Assembly: GCA_949317995.1 (NCBI GenBank)
Contig: OX439041.1
Span: 14,043,501-14,107,500, forward strand
Length of the DNA: 64,000 nt
From: Acholoe squamosa
Taxonomy: Eukaryota; Annelida; Polychaeta; Phyllodocida; Polynoidae
Direction: 5' to 3'
Position numbers and translations under genes: made by a program
The notes under the pieces: generated by a model
Database searches by the model: none
What the model was told of the DNA's origin: nothing
The model's input: the letters and a program-made list of their open reading frames with translations, nothing else
Shown: one piece after another, positions 1 through 10,214 of the stretch
Numbering within the stretch: the first letter of the stretch is position 1
Layout of the letters: each line of letters begins with the position of its first letter

Positions 1-620
1 AATATGATAAGTACAATACCTATAATGGTCTACTGACAATATACTCGAGACGGCCGTCACCCTGGAGAGAAACACCTGACGAGACAGATTACCTATCTGT
101 CCCATGTCGCGAGGGTTCTTGAAAATGATCATGTAGTGAGCGTTCAGACTCATAGTTCGAAATTCGGGTGATTTCTGCAACAGGTTCTAAGTGATATATA
201 TGACGTTCATGTTCCAGTAATGGGAATATTTGGTGAAGATGTCGTCTACCACTTGCTAATTGGAACTGCTCATCAGATCCTCTAAAATCAGTAGAGTGTG
301 TGGTCGAAGAGTGGTGGTAGACGTCGACGATGATTCTTCGTTTCCCTCTATGTCTTCTTTGCTTGGAAGACCTCTGAATTCCACTCCAGTCTTTTTTTTT
401 TTTTTTTAAAGAGGGGCTGCCACATGCCGTAATGGTAAAAGATCTTTTTCACCAGCGGTGTGACCAAGTTGTTAACGTCGCTCAGAAATCGATTCACCAA
501 GTGAGATTTTCCACAACCGGACTGACCGCTGAATATACAACTGAAGGGTCCTTGTAATCAGGGATCAAAATCGGAGAAGAGGGTGATTTTACGGCTCGTT
601 GTTTTTCCGGCGGTCGTCAT
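1..620 (-). pseudogene. Polinton packaging ATPase (FtsK/HerA-like), decayed, 3' end outside window
   Basis: The minus strand from an ATG at 620 encodes the genome-packaging ATPase typical of Polintons. Walker A is seen near 490-535 as GQSGCGKSHLVNRF. Farther on come a region matching the Walker B/sensor part (VVDDIFTKYSHYW, then NVIYIT) and the motif KNPRDMGQIGNLSRQ at about 75-120. The same KNPRDM-QIG motif occurs in the second ATPase copy at 39270-39310, which supports the family call. The copy is dead: an in-frame TGA lies just before Walker A, TAG codons lie near 260 and 190, and a 15-16 nt T tract at 391-407 puts a lysine run inside the protein. The gene runs off the left edge. The call is firm from the two motifs; which Polinton family it belongs to is not known. 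Confidence 0.85.
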
Positions 621-637
621 AATGGGGAACGTCACAG

Positions 638-706
638 TACTAGTAGTAGTAGTAGTAGTAGTAGCAGCAGCAGTGGCAGTAGTAGTAGTAGTAGCAGTAG
701 TAGTAG
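638..706. repeat. (AGT/AGC)n microsatellite
   Basis: Trinucleotide run of AGT units with interspersed AGC, about 70 bp, directly upstream of the ATPase start on the minus strand. It lies where a promoter for that gene would be expected. Confidence 0.9.
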
Positions 707-1310
707 TTGGTTGTCCTCAGTCGAATGCTCAGTGACGAGTGGTAGTCAGGAAAGAGTGGTAGCGAGTTTTATTCTCCATCCTTACATTTCATGACATCCG
801 ATAAGCTCAACGTCTCTCATATTTTTTTCTTTTATGGCAACATATTTTATTTTCACTCAATTTTGTCCATAAATTTTTTTATCAGACTCCTATTAAAAAA
901 AAACTATTAAACTATTTGGGCAAAGCTTGTTGCTTTGCCTACTTATTCTTTTAAACATAACCGTATTCAAAAAATTATCAGGGGGTAACAGCAAAGTGGT
1001 GACAAACACAAATTGGAATGTAATCTTGAAAGTAGTGCGTTCCTTTATTTTTCAGTTCGGCGGCGTTGTAATAAGACGACTTCAAATTGATTCCAGATTG
1101 TGTTCACATCGGCCACCATGTGCACCCACCAAGTGGGAGCGGCAGTTACCCCCAAAAATCCAATGTCCTCGTCAAATTTTTTCATAGCACTTATACTAAC
1201 CATATTTAAAGACCCTGTACTTTCATGAAATGCCCAACGTGTGGGTGCACTGCGGGTGGTTATCAAACAGTAATGGAGGGAGTTCTTTTCTTTAAAGACA
1301 GCTTTTGGCC
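707..1310. other. Non-coding, no gene recognised
   Basis: AT-rich with homopolymer tracts. Short open frames on both strands show no recognisable domain. Probably decayed Polinton flank or host intergenic DNA. Confidence 0.5.
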
Positions 1311-1560
1311 ATATTCCTCCTTTTTTTAACTACTTCTTCTACTGCTTTTGTTGTTGCAACTGCTGCTGCTTCTACTGCAGCCTCTATAGCTGCTACTGCT
1401 GCTACTGTTGCTGAAGATCTACTACTTGTACTACTTGTACTACTACTACTACTACTATGGCTGCTACTACTACTTGTTACTTGTTCTCCTTCTCCTACTT
1501 TGACTGCTCCTACTACTGCTTTCGCTATTTCTATCACTGCTGGTGGTGTTGCTAAAGCTT
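1311..1560. repeat. Low-complexity CTA/CTG trinucleotide region
   Basis: Interrupted CTA, CTG and CTT triplets. On the minus strand they read as an Ala/Ser-rich frame (1292-1576) with a long serine run; on the plus strand they read as a Leu-rich frame. Both frames are open because the repeat lacks stop triplets, so I do not call a gene. A disordered Polinton protein upstream of the ATPase cannot be excluded. Confidence 0.6.
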
Positions 1561-3440
1561 CTACAAAAGGTCTCACCTTTGCCTTTTACAAGATTATTCA
1601 TCGCCTTAAAAGAGGCGTGAGACTGAAATATGTGCTGCTGTCTACGTCAGATAGATGGGGTTTCCCTGATCGTTCTTTTAAAATCTCGATCCATCTCGAG
1701 TGGAATAGCATGAAATAAAATAAAAAAGCTCAAAAAAAAAAAAGAGAGAGTGATGGACTCAAATTTCCCCTCCTGGAGGGAAAAGTGGGTGTAAGTGGTG
1801 AACGGGCAACGGCGGCGGCAGGTGAAGACAGTCATGTGCCGTAGCAGCAGCAAGCAAGCAAGCAGTAGTAGAAGTGGTGGTAGTGGTGATGGTCGTGGTG
1901 GTCGTGGTGTCAAAGGCGACGGCAGATGTAATGTACCCTACCAAGAAAAAAGATGGGTCCTTATATAATGGAGAGAATGCTCTAATCTCATTTTCACCTG
2001 GATCCTCCCACCCTTTTGGGGATAAGCATGTCAGGTGGGATAACGGGTGTAACAACTGTGATAATAACCCGAATGTGTCTTACATGTCTAAGAGGATTAT
2101 GGTTCATTAGGAGCTTAAGGTGTTCAAAGTCTACATACAAAAACTACAGGGGGTGGTCAACAAAAGGTAGGGTGATTTACTTGGATTACTCCCTACAAAA
2201 AGGTAAGGGGCGTGCCGCAAACTTCATCTCAATGTATATTAGAGTACAGGGATACCCCAGGAGCTTAATTCAACACATCCTGGGATCCAAACCCCAGCGA
2301 TCTTAGTGTAGGCACATATCATAAGACCTGACTGGTCTACCCTATGTAATGCAGTGGTTGCAGGCCTGTCCAGAATAGCTAGTCCTGGGATCACTTCACT
2401 ATTTCATTTCCACCACTAAGATCACTGCAATCTTAGTGAAAGAAATGCATAGTGGTTTCACCTGAGTACAAGAGCACTTACAGGGAACACTCCTGATCGA
2501 AAGAGTGAATAGCCTGCTGCATACATAAAGAGGGGAGGGAGGACGTTTGCTGAGTGTCCTTGAGGGCTCTTAGGGCTACTCATGCGTTAAGTGCACTGTA
2601 AGGTAATTCTTTCCTTCTCTCTCTTTGTCCTGGGGGGAGGGCACAATGCTTCTAATAGGCAAGCATAAATCATACATTCATGGGAACAACTCTTGAATAC
2701 TGTACGGGGGTCAACTGCACCCTGTGCTCTTTTGTTAGCCCATATGGGGACGGGAAACAATGGTATAAGCACTCTTGTGAAGAAGAGAGACTCCACAGCT
2801 ATTCCTTTATTTTGGGACTCTTACCCCTGTACCTAGTCAGTTCTTCTTGGTAATAATGTAGGAGGGCTGAGGCTAAGATCGATGCGATCTTAGTGCTGGC
2901 TAGGATATGTGAACCCAGTCAACTCTTGAGATCGCTTAATAGGATAAGGCTGATTTATTCCTAAGATCACTGGGGTCGTGATCCCAGGATGTTTTTAATT
3001 AAGCTCCAGGGTGCCATGTCTGTCTGCCTCTCTCTCTGTGACTACAAAACATGCGTGTGTGGTAAGCATCTTAAGTCTAACAAATCAACAAAGTTTAAAC
3101 ATCCTCTTGTCGCCAACCTGGAGTGTTGGTGAGCCTCTATGTCTGCGACAACACTTTGATGATCTAAGACTCCTGCAGTGAAAGGTGGGGGGACACAAAC
3201 AACAGGTACCCTTTGTGACTATGCGATCAGATCCTTCAAGTCTTTTAACTTTTCCCTCTGGGACCAACTGCGCTTAATGAACTAAGGGATCCATGCTTAC
3301 AGCGACCGGCAGGTGAAAAAAAAAAAAGAGAAATAGTCTACCGAGCGAAGGTCTCTTTGAAAATGGGCTTAAATCTGTTTCAAGTCTTTGATCGATTGAA
3401 ACCTGCAGTAAAGAGGTTTATCTTGGACAGGGAACATAAG
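1561..3440. other. Non-coding stretch with dispersed palindromes
   Basis: No coding frame with a recognisable domain. It contains a G-rich GGT/GGTGGT tract near 1870-1915 and four short palindromic sequences around a TAAGATC core (separate entry). Confidence 0.5.
2297..2987. repeat. Dispersed palindromes with core CTAAGATC...GATCTTAG
   Basis: Near-perfect palindromes occur at 2414-2438 (CACTAAGATC, 5-nt centre, AATCTTAGTG) and 2873-2893 (CTAAGATCGATGCGATCTTAG). A half copy lies at 2297-2308 and a diverged copy at 2960-2987. Each is about 21-28 bp. They may be scars of one small palindromic repeat family or operator-like sites; nothing in the sequence decides. Confidence 0.65.
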
Positions 3441-3487
3441 GGAGAGTGACCACTTGTCCCAATCACACTTTCTCTGCCTCCTTCATC

Positions 3488-3988
3488 ATGGAAACACTGA
3501 CCACTCTACACACTGTCAACTTTGAGAACCCAACAACTGTTACATCATCATTATATCTCTCCATAGTAATGGATGTGGATGATTTTCTGTCGACAGATTA
3601 CGCTGCTGACGCAGCCGAAGATTATATGGACCCGTCTGAATGGTTTAATCTTTCTGATATAGGTACTATTGCTGGTGATGATGATGGTACTACTGGGGGT
3701 GTTGCTCTACAGCCTGTCAACTTTGAGAACCCAACAACTGTTACATCATCAGCATATCCACCCATGGTAATGGATGTTGACGATGTTATTATGACAGATT
3801 ACGCTGCTGACGCCTCCAAAGATTATATGGACCCGTCTGAATGGTTTAATCTTGCTGATTTAGGTACCCTTATTGGTGGTGATGATGGTACTACTGGTGC
3901 TCACGCTGATGAGGACTTTTATATTGATGCATACAAATGGTTGAAAGCTGCTGAAGCTGGTGTCAGTGGACTATTCTATGTATTATAA
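3488..3988 (+). CDS. Acidic protein with in-frame tandem duplication, C terminus replaced by LTR
   Basis: I do not recognise this protein. From the ATG at 3488 it gives 166 residues. A 201-bp (67-codon) block starting at 3515 is repeated in frame at 3716, so the segment VNFENPTTVTSS ... DYMDPSEWFNL occurs twice. A third, diverged DEDFYIDAYKWLKAAEAG follows. The copies are acidic with spaced aromatics (YMDPSEWFNL), which resembles activation-type short linear motifs, but no fold is recognised. The last eight codons (VSGLFYVL and stop) are the first bases of the LTR that starts at 3961, so the original C terminus was lost when the retrotransposon inserted. An exon of a host gene or a Polinton accessory gene are both possible. 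Confidence 0.45.
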   Translation: METLTTLHTVNFENPTTVTSSLYLSIVMDVDDFLSTDYAADAAEDYMDPSEWFNLSDIGTIAGDDDGTTGGVALQPVNFENPTTVTSSAYPPMVMDVDDVIMTDYAADASKDYMDPSEWFNLADLGTLIGGDDGTTGAHADEDFYIDAYKWLKAAEAGVSGLFYVL

Positions 3989-4319
3989 TTATCAACGACA
4001 TATTCAAACCAAGCTGACCAAGGTTCCCCCTGTATAACCTAAGGTTCTCCTATTTTTAACCTGAAAGGGTGAGAGACTCACTCATCCCTGTCTGACTCAC
4101 TCACCCCTGTCCTCCCCCAGTGAGCACCCCCAGGTCCCACCTGCAGATCCCCCACTGGAGGACATGATATCAGATGCTATTTTTAGCCTCACCTGCCCAG
4201 GTCATTTACTCTTGAGAGCAGCTCTCTCCCTCCTACTCCGGATTGGACTGGATCCAACCAGATAGGGGCAGAGCTGCTCATTCCCCAGGCTGAGTCACTG
4301 AGCACTTCCAGAAAGAGCA
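3961..4319 (+). repeat. 5' LTR, portion shared with the 3' copy
   Basis: The 359 bp matches 19336-19694 with few differences. The true 5' LTR probably continues to roughly 4550: a polyadenylation signal AATAAAG lies at about 4499 and TATA-like sequence at about 4455-4465, both outside the shared part. I see no clear TGG-type primer binding site directly after 4319, which fits a longer LTR. Confidence 0.8.
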
Positions 4320-5039
4320 TTTTACGTACACTGAGTGAAACTTCCTTTACAAACAGGCAGAACCCCACTCAGTACATCTTATTCTTCTCCAACCCTAGAC
4401 CCTACGACACTCAGGTGCCTTGGCCCCAGGATATACACTGATATAGCTGGCGAGTACTATACTGTGTACCCTATTAATTACTCTCATGCCAATCTTACAA
4501 TAAAGCTGAATTGTCTGGACTCCTGTTCATGACATGTAATGACATGTAACGACCTGTTGACAATGTTGGAGAACCCTACTGTAACGATCCCATTGTTTTC
4601 ACCTTTTATGTGCCATGAACCAAAGTGAGACGACGCCTAAAGAGTTTGCTTCAGAACGCGCCGTTACATCCCCAGGGCTAGACGCGCCCCAACCAGCAGC
4701 AGCAGCTCCAGCCTACTCAAACAGCTGATTTGTGACCTGATGCCTTCCTGTTGGATCCTATCCTGCCAGCATCATTATTAACACCTAAGCCAACACCTGT
4801 GAGTAGGAACAAAACCTTCTCATCAACTATAGTTGATAGTAATACCAGTACACAGACCAGCACACCTAGCACATAACAATTTGACTTTACCTGGTTTTTC
4901 AGACGCTGAGTCCCCAGCACTAAGACTTGCTGGTCTGCCAAGTTAAATACAAGTCTACACCTGTAATTAACTGTCCTAGTCACCCGGATTAAGATACACA
5001 TTTAGAACCTAGGTCTCCTCAACTACAGGCTGCCTTACA

Positions 5040-6770
5040 GGGCATACCAGTTCCTACTCAGCAGCCTAGTACCGGTACACACCCCACCTCCAATGAAGCA
5101 GGTTTCATACACCCAGACCCCTCTGAGCTCACTTGGGATAATTTTGTTGTCCCAGACTCTACTACTAATACACCACCTACTTCTGATCTCTGGAGACAAA
5201 GGATAAGGTCAGCTATTACCAGGTGGAGATCAGCAAACTCAAATAGTACCAACAGAGCTCAGCAGGCACCAACCTGCAACCCCGAGGACACACAGTGTGG
5301 TCAGGGCCCCTCAGCCTTTTTACATCGTGTCAATGAATACTGGAGGAACAGTGGCCTGACCCTACAACCTTTAGTGAACCTTTCAGATCATACCTAAGTC
5401 CCTCCACTCCTGAGGCAACCCCACCACCACCAAGCTTGGAATCTGGAATCTCCACATCTGACTATACACCCTTACCCAGGAGGAGAAGAATACAGTCCAG
5501 CTCACCTCATAGGAGACAAACACCTCCTTATTATAGACTGCTAAGAAGTGTAGAGTCAGCAGCAGCTAGAGGTAATGTGAGAGCCACCTCCCATATCTTC
5601 AGCAGAAGACCAACCGCCCCCGATTTCACATCAGAGGAAAGCATCACTTCTGAAGAAGATTCAGGTACAGGACAGACAGCAACATGGCATCAGCACCCCC
5701 AACCAGGTATGACCAGGATGACCTGGCCAGAAATCTGGTGAGAGAATGCATACAGGCAGTCAGTGATTCCTTGTCCAACTTACTGACTGGCCAAATTAAT
5801 CTCCTGTCTGCTGAAATCAAAAGAAATATGGATGATGTTAGAAGGGACATTTACACAGCCTATGACAACAGGGCACCTCCTGCTTATGTCCCTGTTACAC
5901 ACCTAACACCAGCCAGCACAGGGTTAACTCACACCACTCAGACCCCGAGTGCACCTCCTGCAGCATCCATCCTACCACAAGGCGCAAGCATCAGGTTAAG
6001 CCCACCCAGCGCCTTCCAATGCAACACTCCAACCGGCTTAACACATGTCACGCCCACCTCAAACCAGCCGGCCCAAGGCGAAATCCCTGGTTTATCCGCT
6101 ACCCACCAGATGGCAGCACCAGCTCCCACCCAAGCAGAAGCAAGGCCCAGTGCCCTAGACTCAGTGGTAGGAGATATATACACTCCAACACAAGGACACA
6201 CCTCTGGTAATATGCAAATACCTATGCAAACCTTGCACTCCCAAAGCACAGGTGCACACCACAAGGGTTATCACCAGGCATACGCCCACTCCACACCTAT
6301 GGTCCCAAACCTAGGGCATTCCCATTCACTAACAGCATGGGATGAATGACACTGGAAAATGATAAACTCTCCTCAGCCCAGCTCAGCTCTTTTAATAAGC
6401 CTGAGACCTTTGATAAACCAACTGAGTACAGATCATCATGGAATTTAAATTCTGGATTAGAAACATGTACCCCCGCCACCCACACCTTCATGCTTCATGC
6501 ATGAACACCTTTCTCAAGGGGAGAGCAGCCCAGTGGTTTTTCTCTAATATATTTGAGAAGCCCATCATGTATGATAACGAGGCTGTAGGCTGCTCTCTTA
6601 CAGCGTTTTGGCACCCCAGACCCTGCAGCCATCATTAAAGGCAGGAAGCAACAGCCAAATGAAACTGTGGAGCAATATCTGGCCGACATGTCTCTCCTCC
6701 TGGCCAATAGCAGTCTAGAAGAATCTGTGCAGGTGGATTATTTAATCAATGGCCTAAAACAGTAATCCTC
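5040..6770 (+). pseudogene. gag of the 3961-19694 retrotransposon (broken)
   Basis: A Pro/Thr-rich frame at 5061-5740 leads into an open frame from the ATG at 5684 (MASAPPTRYDQDD). That frame has a predicted N-terminal helix, followed by a long Pro/Thr/Gln-rich linker to 6349. Past that stop, in another frame, comes the capsid-type segment: AIIKGRKQQPNETVEQYLADM at 6632-6695 and VDYLINGLKQ at 6730-6764, typical of the C-terminal half of retrotransposon Gag capsid domains. At least two frame breaks and stops separate the pieces. No CCHC zinc knuckle was found. The call rests on the C-terminal motif and the position upstream of protease. Confidence 0.7.
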
Positions 6771-7640
6771 CTTAAGGCACCCAAATCTATAGTATAGGCA
6801 GAGTGCCTAGCACTCAAACAGGAGCGCAGCCTTGAAGCCAACAAAACCTCCTTGGCCTCCACCCAGCAAGCAGACCTCTGCGCCATTTTTAACAACATTA
6901 AAAATAATGGCAGATCCAGAAAAGAAGCCCATTATCAGGACAATAAAAAGGATGACAGGCTTCCAAATGGCAACTACAACAAGCAGTATGATGCCAAATA
7001 CAAAAGTGGCTTTAATAGCCAACAATAACAGGAGGTACAAAGGCAGATCTAGATCCCTAGACTCAGGCACCGATGTTAATAAAATCATCATCACTGTGGC
7101 CACAGCCCCAGCTGACAATAAACAGATCTCCTTCAAGAAGCTCACACCTTCTGCTGATTCCAAAGCCCCTAATGACTCCTCATACAATAAGAGAAGGACC
7201 AGGGACTCAACACCCAGCAGATACTCTAGCAATAATAAGGATGATGAGCCTACTGAATCTGACAATGAAGCTGATCTCAATAATATTGATGATGATGACT
7301 TTGATTACAATGATGGCGATGAAGTCTTCATTGATGATGAAGAGAAATATGAAGATGAAGAATAGGTTTCTGGGGAAGGTCGCCATGCACCCCATGACCC
7401 CACCCCCGGCCAAGTGGACAAGAAATCTGGAATGCCCCCCCACCAGCCACCAATCAAGTAATGCTCAAAGTGATGCTGAAGTCAACTCCCTCCAACAGCC
7501 TGACATCAACAGCAGATTAAACCTTGATGACAGCTCCTCAGACAGTGAGGACTGTTATGAGGCCAGCAACAGCAGAGTGGTGCGCCTCCAACTGAGAATC
7601 AAGTCAGATAAGTATGTGCAGCAGCAAGGTAAGGTCTAAA
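6771..7640 (+). pseudogene. gag-pol linker / nucleocapsid-like acidic region
   Basis: Two overlapping open frames (6832-7365 and 7073-7639) of low complexity: a basic Asn/Lys-rich stretch (NNIKNNGRSRKEAHYQDNKK in one frame) followed by a strongly acidic tail of Asp/Glu runs around 7240-7365 and a Ser/Asp cluster around 7525-7570. The order, basic then acidic before protease, suits the end of Gag or the gag-pol junction. No zinc knuckle is seen. Function is not recognised beyond position. Confidence 0.4.
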
Positions 7641-7910
7641 GTGATTAACACCCCAAACTTTAGACATGGAAGAAGATCAAGTATGACCGTCCTCCTCTCA
7701 GACAGATCCTCAGTATAGGTAAACCTTGCATTAAATCTTAGCTTTCTCACCAGGTTCCATGTAGTACCTAAGTTAAATCACCCCTTCATCCTTGGAGTAA
7801 ACTTCATGACCAAATACAAAGCCAAACTCAATTTTGGCCCCAAGCGACCAACAGCTTTCACAATTAGGCCGGTAGAAAATTTCACAATACCTCCTAATTA
7901 GGAAACCACA
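7641..7910 (+). pseudogene. Retropepsin remnant
   Basis: Near 7750-7840 the plus strand reads HVVPKLNHPFILGVNFM followed by TKYKAKLNFGPKR. This matches the C-terminal half of gypsy-type retropepsins, including the conserved hydrophobic-LG segment before the RT domain. The N-terminal active-site D-T/S-G triplet cannot be found in any frame at 7600-7740, where stops occur. Its position directly before RT supports the call. Confidence 0.65.
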
Positions 7911-7919
7911 CTGAACACG

Positions 7920-9776
7920 ATGGTCATTGGCTCAGACAAACTTTCTAGACTTACAGGCATCACTGAAAATGTTGACATAAAGTTACCCTTCTTAATTAAA
8001 CATGCTTTGGTTAAACTTAAAACACCTCAAAAGTTAATACCAGTAACTGTGGCAAACCCAAATGATTTTCCTTTACCGTTAAAGAAGCACATGGCTTTAG
8101 GCCTATTCAAGCCATTCAACACCAAAAAGGCAATACCAATTGGCCCCTTACATAGTCACCATTCACTCAACCATGTCATCCCTGACCAAGAGCTCTTCCC
8201 AATCAATTGTGGTGAAGATCCCTTAGAGCAACTCCCAAAGGGCAATGAACCCCTAAAATATAAAATCTGTGAGCAGCTCAATGACATCCAAAAGGAACAG
8301 ATCCGTAAAGTTGTTGAGGGAAATGGACAAGCTCTTGTGATAAATGACAGTACCATTGGCTCCAATGTTGAAAATGCAGTCAAACTGGAATTAATCCCTG
8401 ACCACAAACCCTGTAACAGGCTTTCATACAGAATGTCCCCCCACACAGAAATTTTCCAAAAAGAGCTCTTCAATAAACACTTAGAGCAGGGAAACATTGA
8501 GGAATGCACCAAGCCTTGTGAATGGAATTCACCAGCTTTCCTAGTGCCTAAACCTCAAGGAGACAGATCTGTAGCCTCTGGTTGGAGATTTGTAGTAGAC
8601 TACAGATGGGTTAATCAAAACCTCAAATCTTTTTCATACTCCTTCCCCAGGGCAGACGACCTCATGGAACAAATTGGCAGAACAGGTGCCAAATATTTCT
8701 CAAAATTGGACGTCTATAGCGCTTACCACCAAATTCCTTTGGCTGAAGAATCTAGGCCTATAACCACCTTTTCAGCCAATGGAACCAGGTATATGGCCAA
8801 AGTCCTCCCTATGGGACTTAAAACCTCAGGTCTATCCTTCATGAACGTCATGGAACAACTACTCTTGAAATGTAAATATAGGAATGCAGTAGCATTTGTC
8901 GATGAGGTGGCAATTTATAGCCCAACATGGGAAAGACACCTGCAGGACCTGGATGAAGTGCTCAAACTTTTCATTAAAGGAAACATCAAATTGAAATCTG
9001 AAAAATGTTAATTTGGCACCACCAAGATGGATTTCTTGGGATTTTCTCTAGACCAACATGGTGTGTCACCTTCCCCAGACAAAATCCGGCCAGTCAAAAC
9101 ATTTTCCCCACCTAAGAACATTCATGACCTTAGATGTTTCAATGGTATGGCACAGTTTTACAAAAGGTTCATAAAAGGCTTTGCTCATATCATGAAGCAC
9201 CTATATGAGGCTACTAAAAGCACCTTTAAATGGACCATAAGCTGTCAGCAAGCCTTTGAAAAAGTCAAAGCCTCAATTTCCACTGAAGCTGTACTCAAAT
9301 TCCCTGATTACAGCAAACCTTTCATTATTTTCACTGACTCAAGTAATTACAGCCTGGGAGCTGTGATAACACAGGTAGATGACTATGGTTTCTACAGACC
9401 CATTGAATTCGCATGCAGAGGTTTGACCCCACAGGAAACCAGATATGGAATAACAGACAAAGAACTACTGGGCATATTCTTTGCAGTAAAAACGTTCCAC
9501 CATTACATTGATGGAACTCACTTCAAGATCTACTCTGACCACACCGCCCTAGTTTTCCTCTTCAATAAGAAAGAAAATATCACCAATGGGAGACTAGCCA
9601 GGTGGGTGGACACAGTCATGTCTTACGATTTTGAAGTAAGATACCTGCAAGGCAGAGCCAATCTTTTGGCAGATTTCCTTTCCAGGAGGACCTACCCACT
9701 AAGCTCTGATGACCCAATTCCCATTAGATCACAAAGGGAAAATCATACTTCCCCACAAAAAGTTGTCTTTTTCTGA
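7920..9776 (+). pseudogene. pol: Reverse transcriptase-RNase H, one premature stop
   Basis: One reading frame from 7920 to 9776 is interrupted only by TAA at 9009-9011, between KSEKC and FGTTKMDFLGF. RT motifs in order: VPKPQG ... WRFVVDYRWVNQ, KLDVYSAYHQIPL (first catalytic Asp, about 8706), LPMGLKTS, and AFVDEVAIYS at about 8890-8920. In that last box the usual DD pair reads DE, which would impair catalysis. The connection domain follows, then RNase H with IFTDSSNYSLGAV, TDKELLGI, YSDHTAL and ADFLSR, so all four acidic positions are present. This is the best preserved part of the element and shows it is Ty3/gypsy-like. Confidence 0.93.
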
Positions 9777-10214
9777 CATTACCATGACTGAGGTTTTCAG
9801 ATACAATGAGCCAGTACCAAATCACCCAATCCAGATGAGACCTCCCAGATCAATACTAAAAGGAGGCAAAATCTGGGGGAGCACAGGCAAACCACCAAAA
9901 GGTGTCATTGCAAAGAAAAATAGCTCTGAAAGAAATTACATAGCTTCACTTACAGCGCACTCAGAGCTGTGTTTCTTAACCAGAGCGCAGTCACAGAACT
10001 CCCAGGAAGACACACACCCAGCCCCCACCTAATCACGGACCAGAACCACTGTAAATAAACAGAGCCAACCCACCCACAAATGTCAAGCCAGCTGGTTCTA
10101 GGTCAAGAGGTCAACCTTCTAAAACCAGGTCAACAAGGGTATCAGTCAGAGCAGCTAAATGCTAAAAGAGCCAAGCTCTCACAAACTACATAACCTATAG
10201 CTGAAAGGGCAATT
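9777..10214 (+). other. RNase H-integrase spacer
   Basis: An open frame (9709-10032) with Pro/Ser/Lys-rich, non-conserved residues, then a stop-rich 180 bp. This is the variable region usual between RNase H and integrase; no domain is recognised. Confidence 0.5.

Noticed and set aside
638..706. Polinton left terminus AGTAGTA...
   Set aside because: It is a trinucleotide microsatellite and lacks the TATATA-containing terminus seen at 29132 and 46111.
1292..1718. Ala/Ser-rich and Leu-rich open frames
   Set aside because: Produced by CTA/CTG trinucleotide repeats; no domain, and frames are open on both strands.
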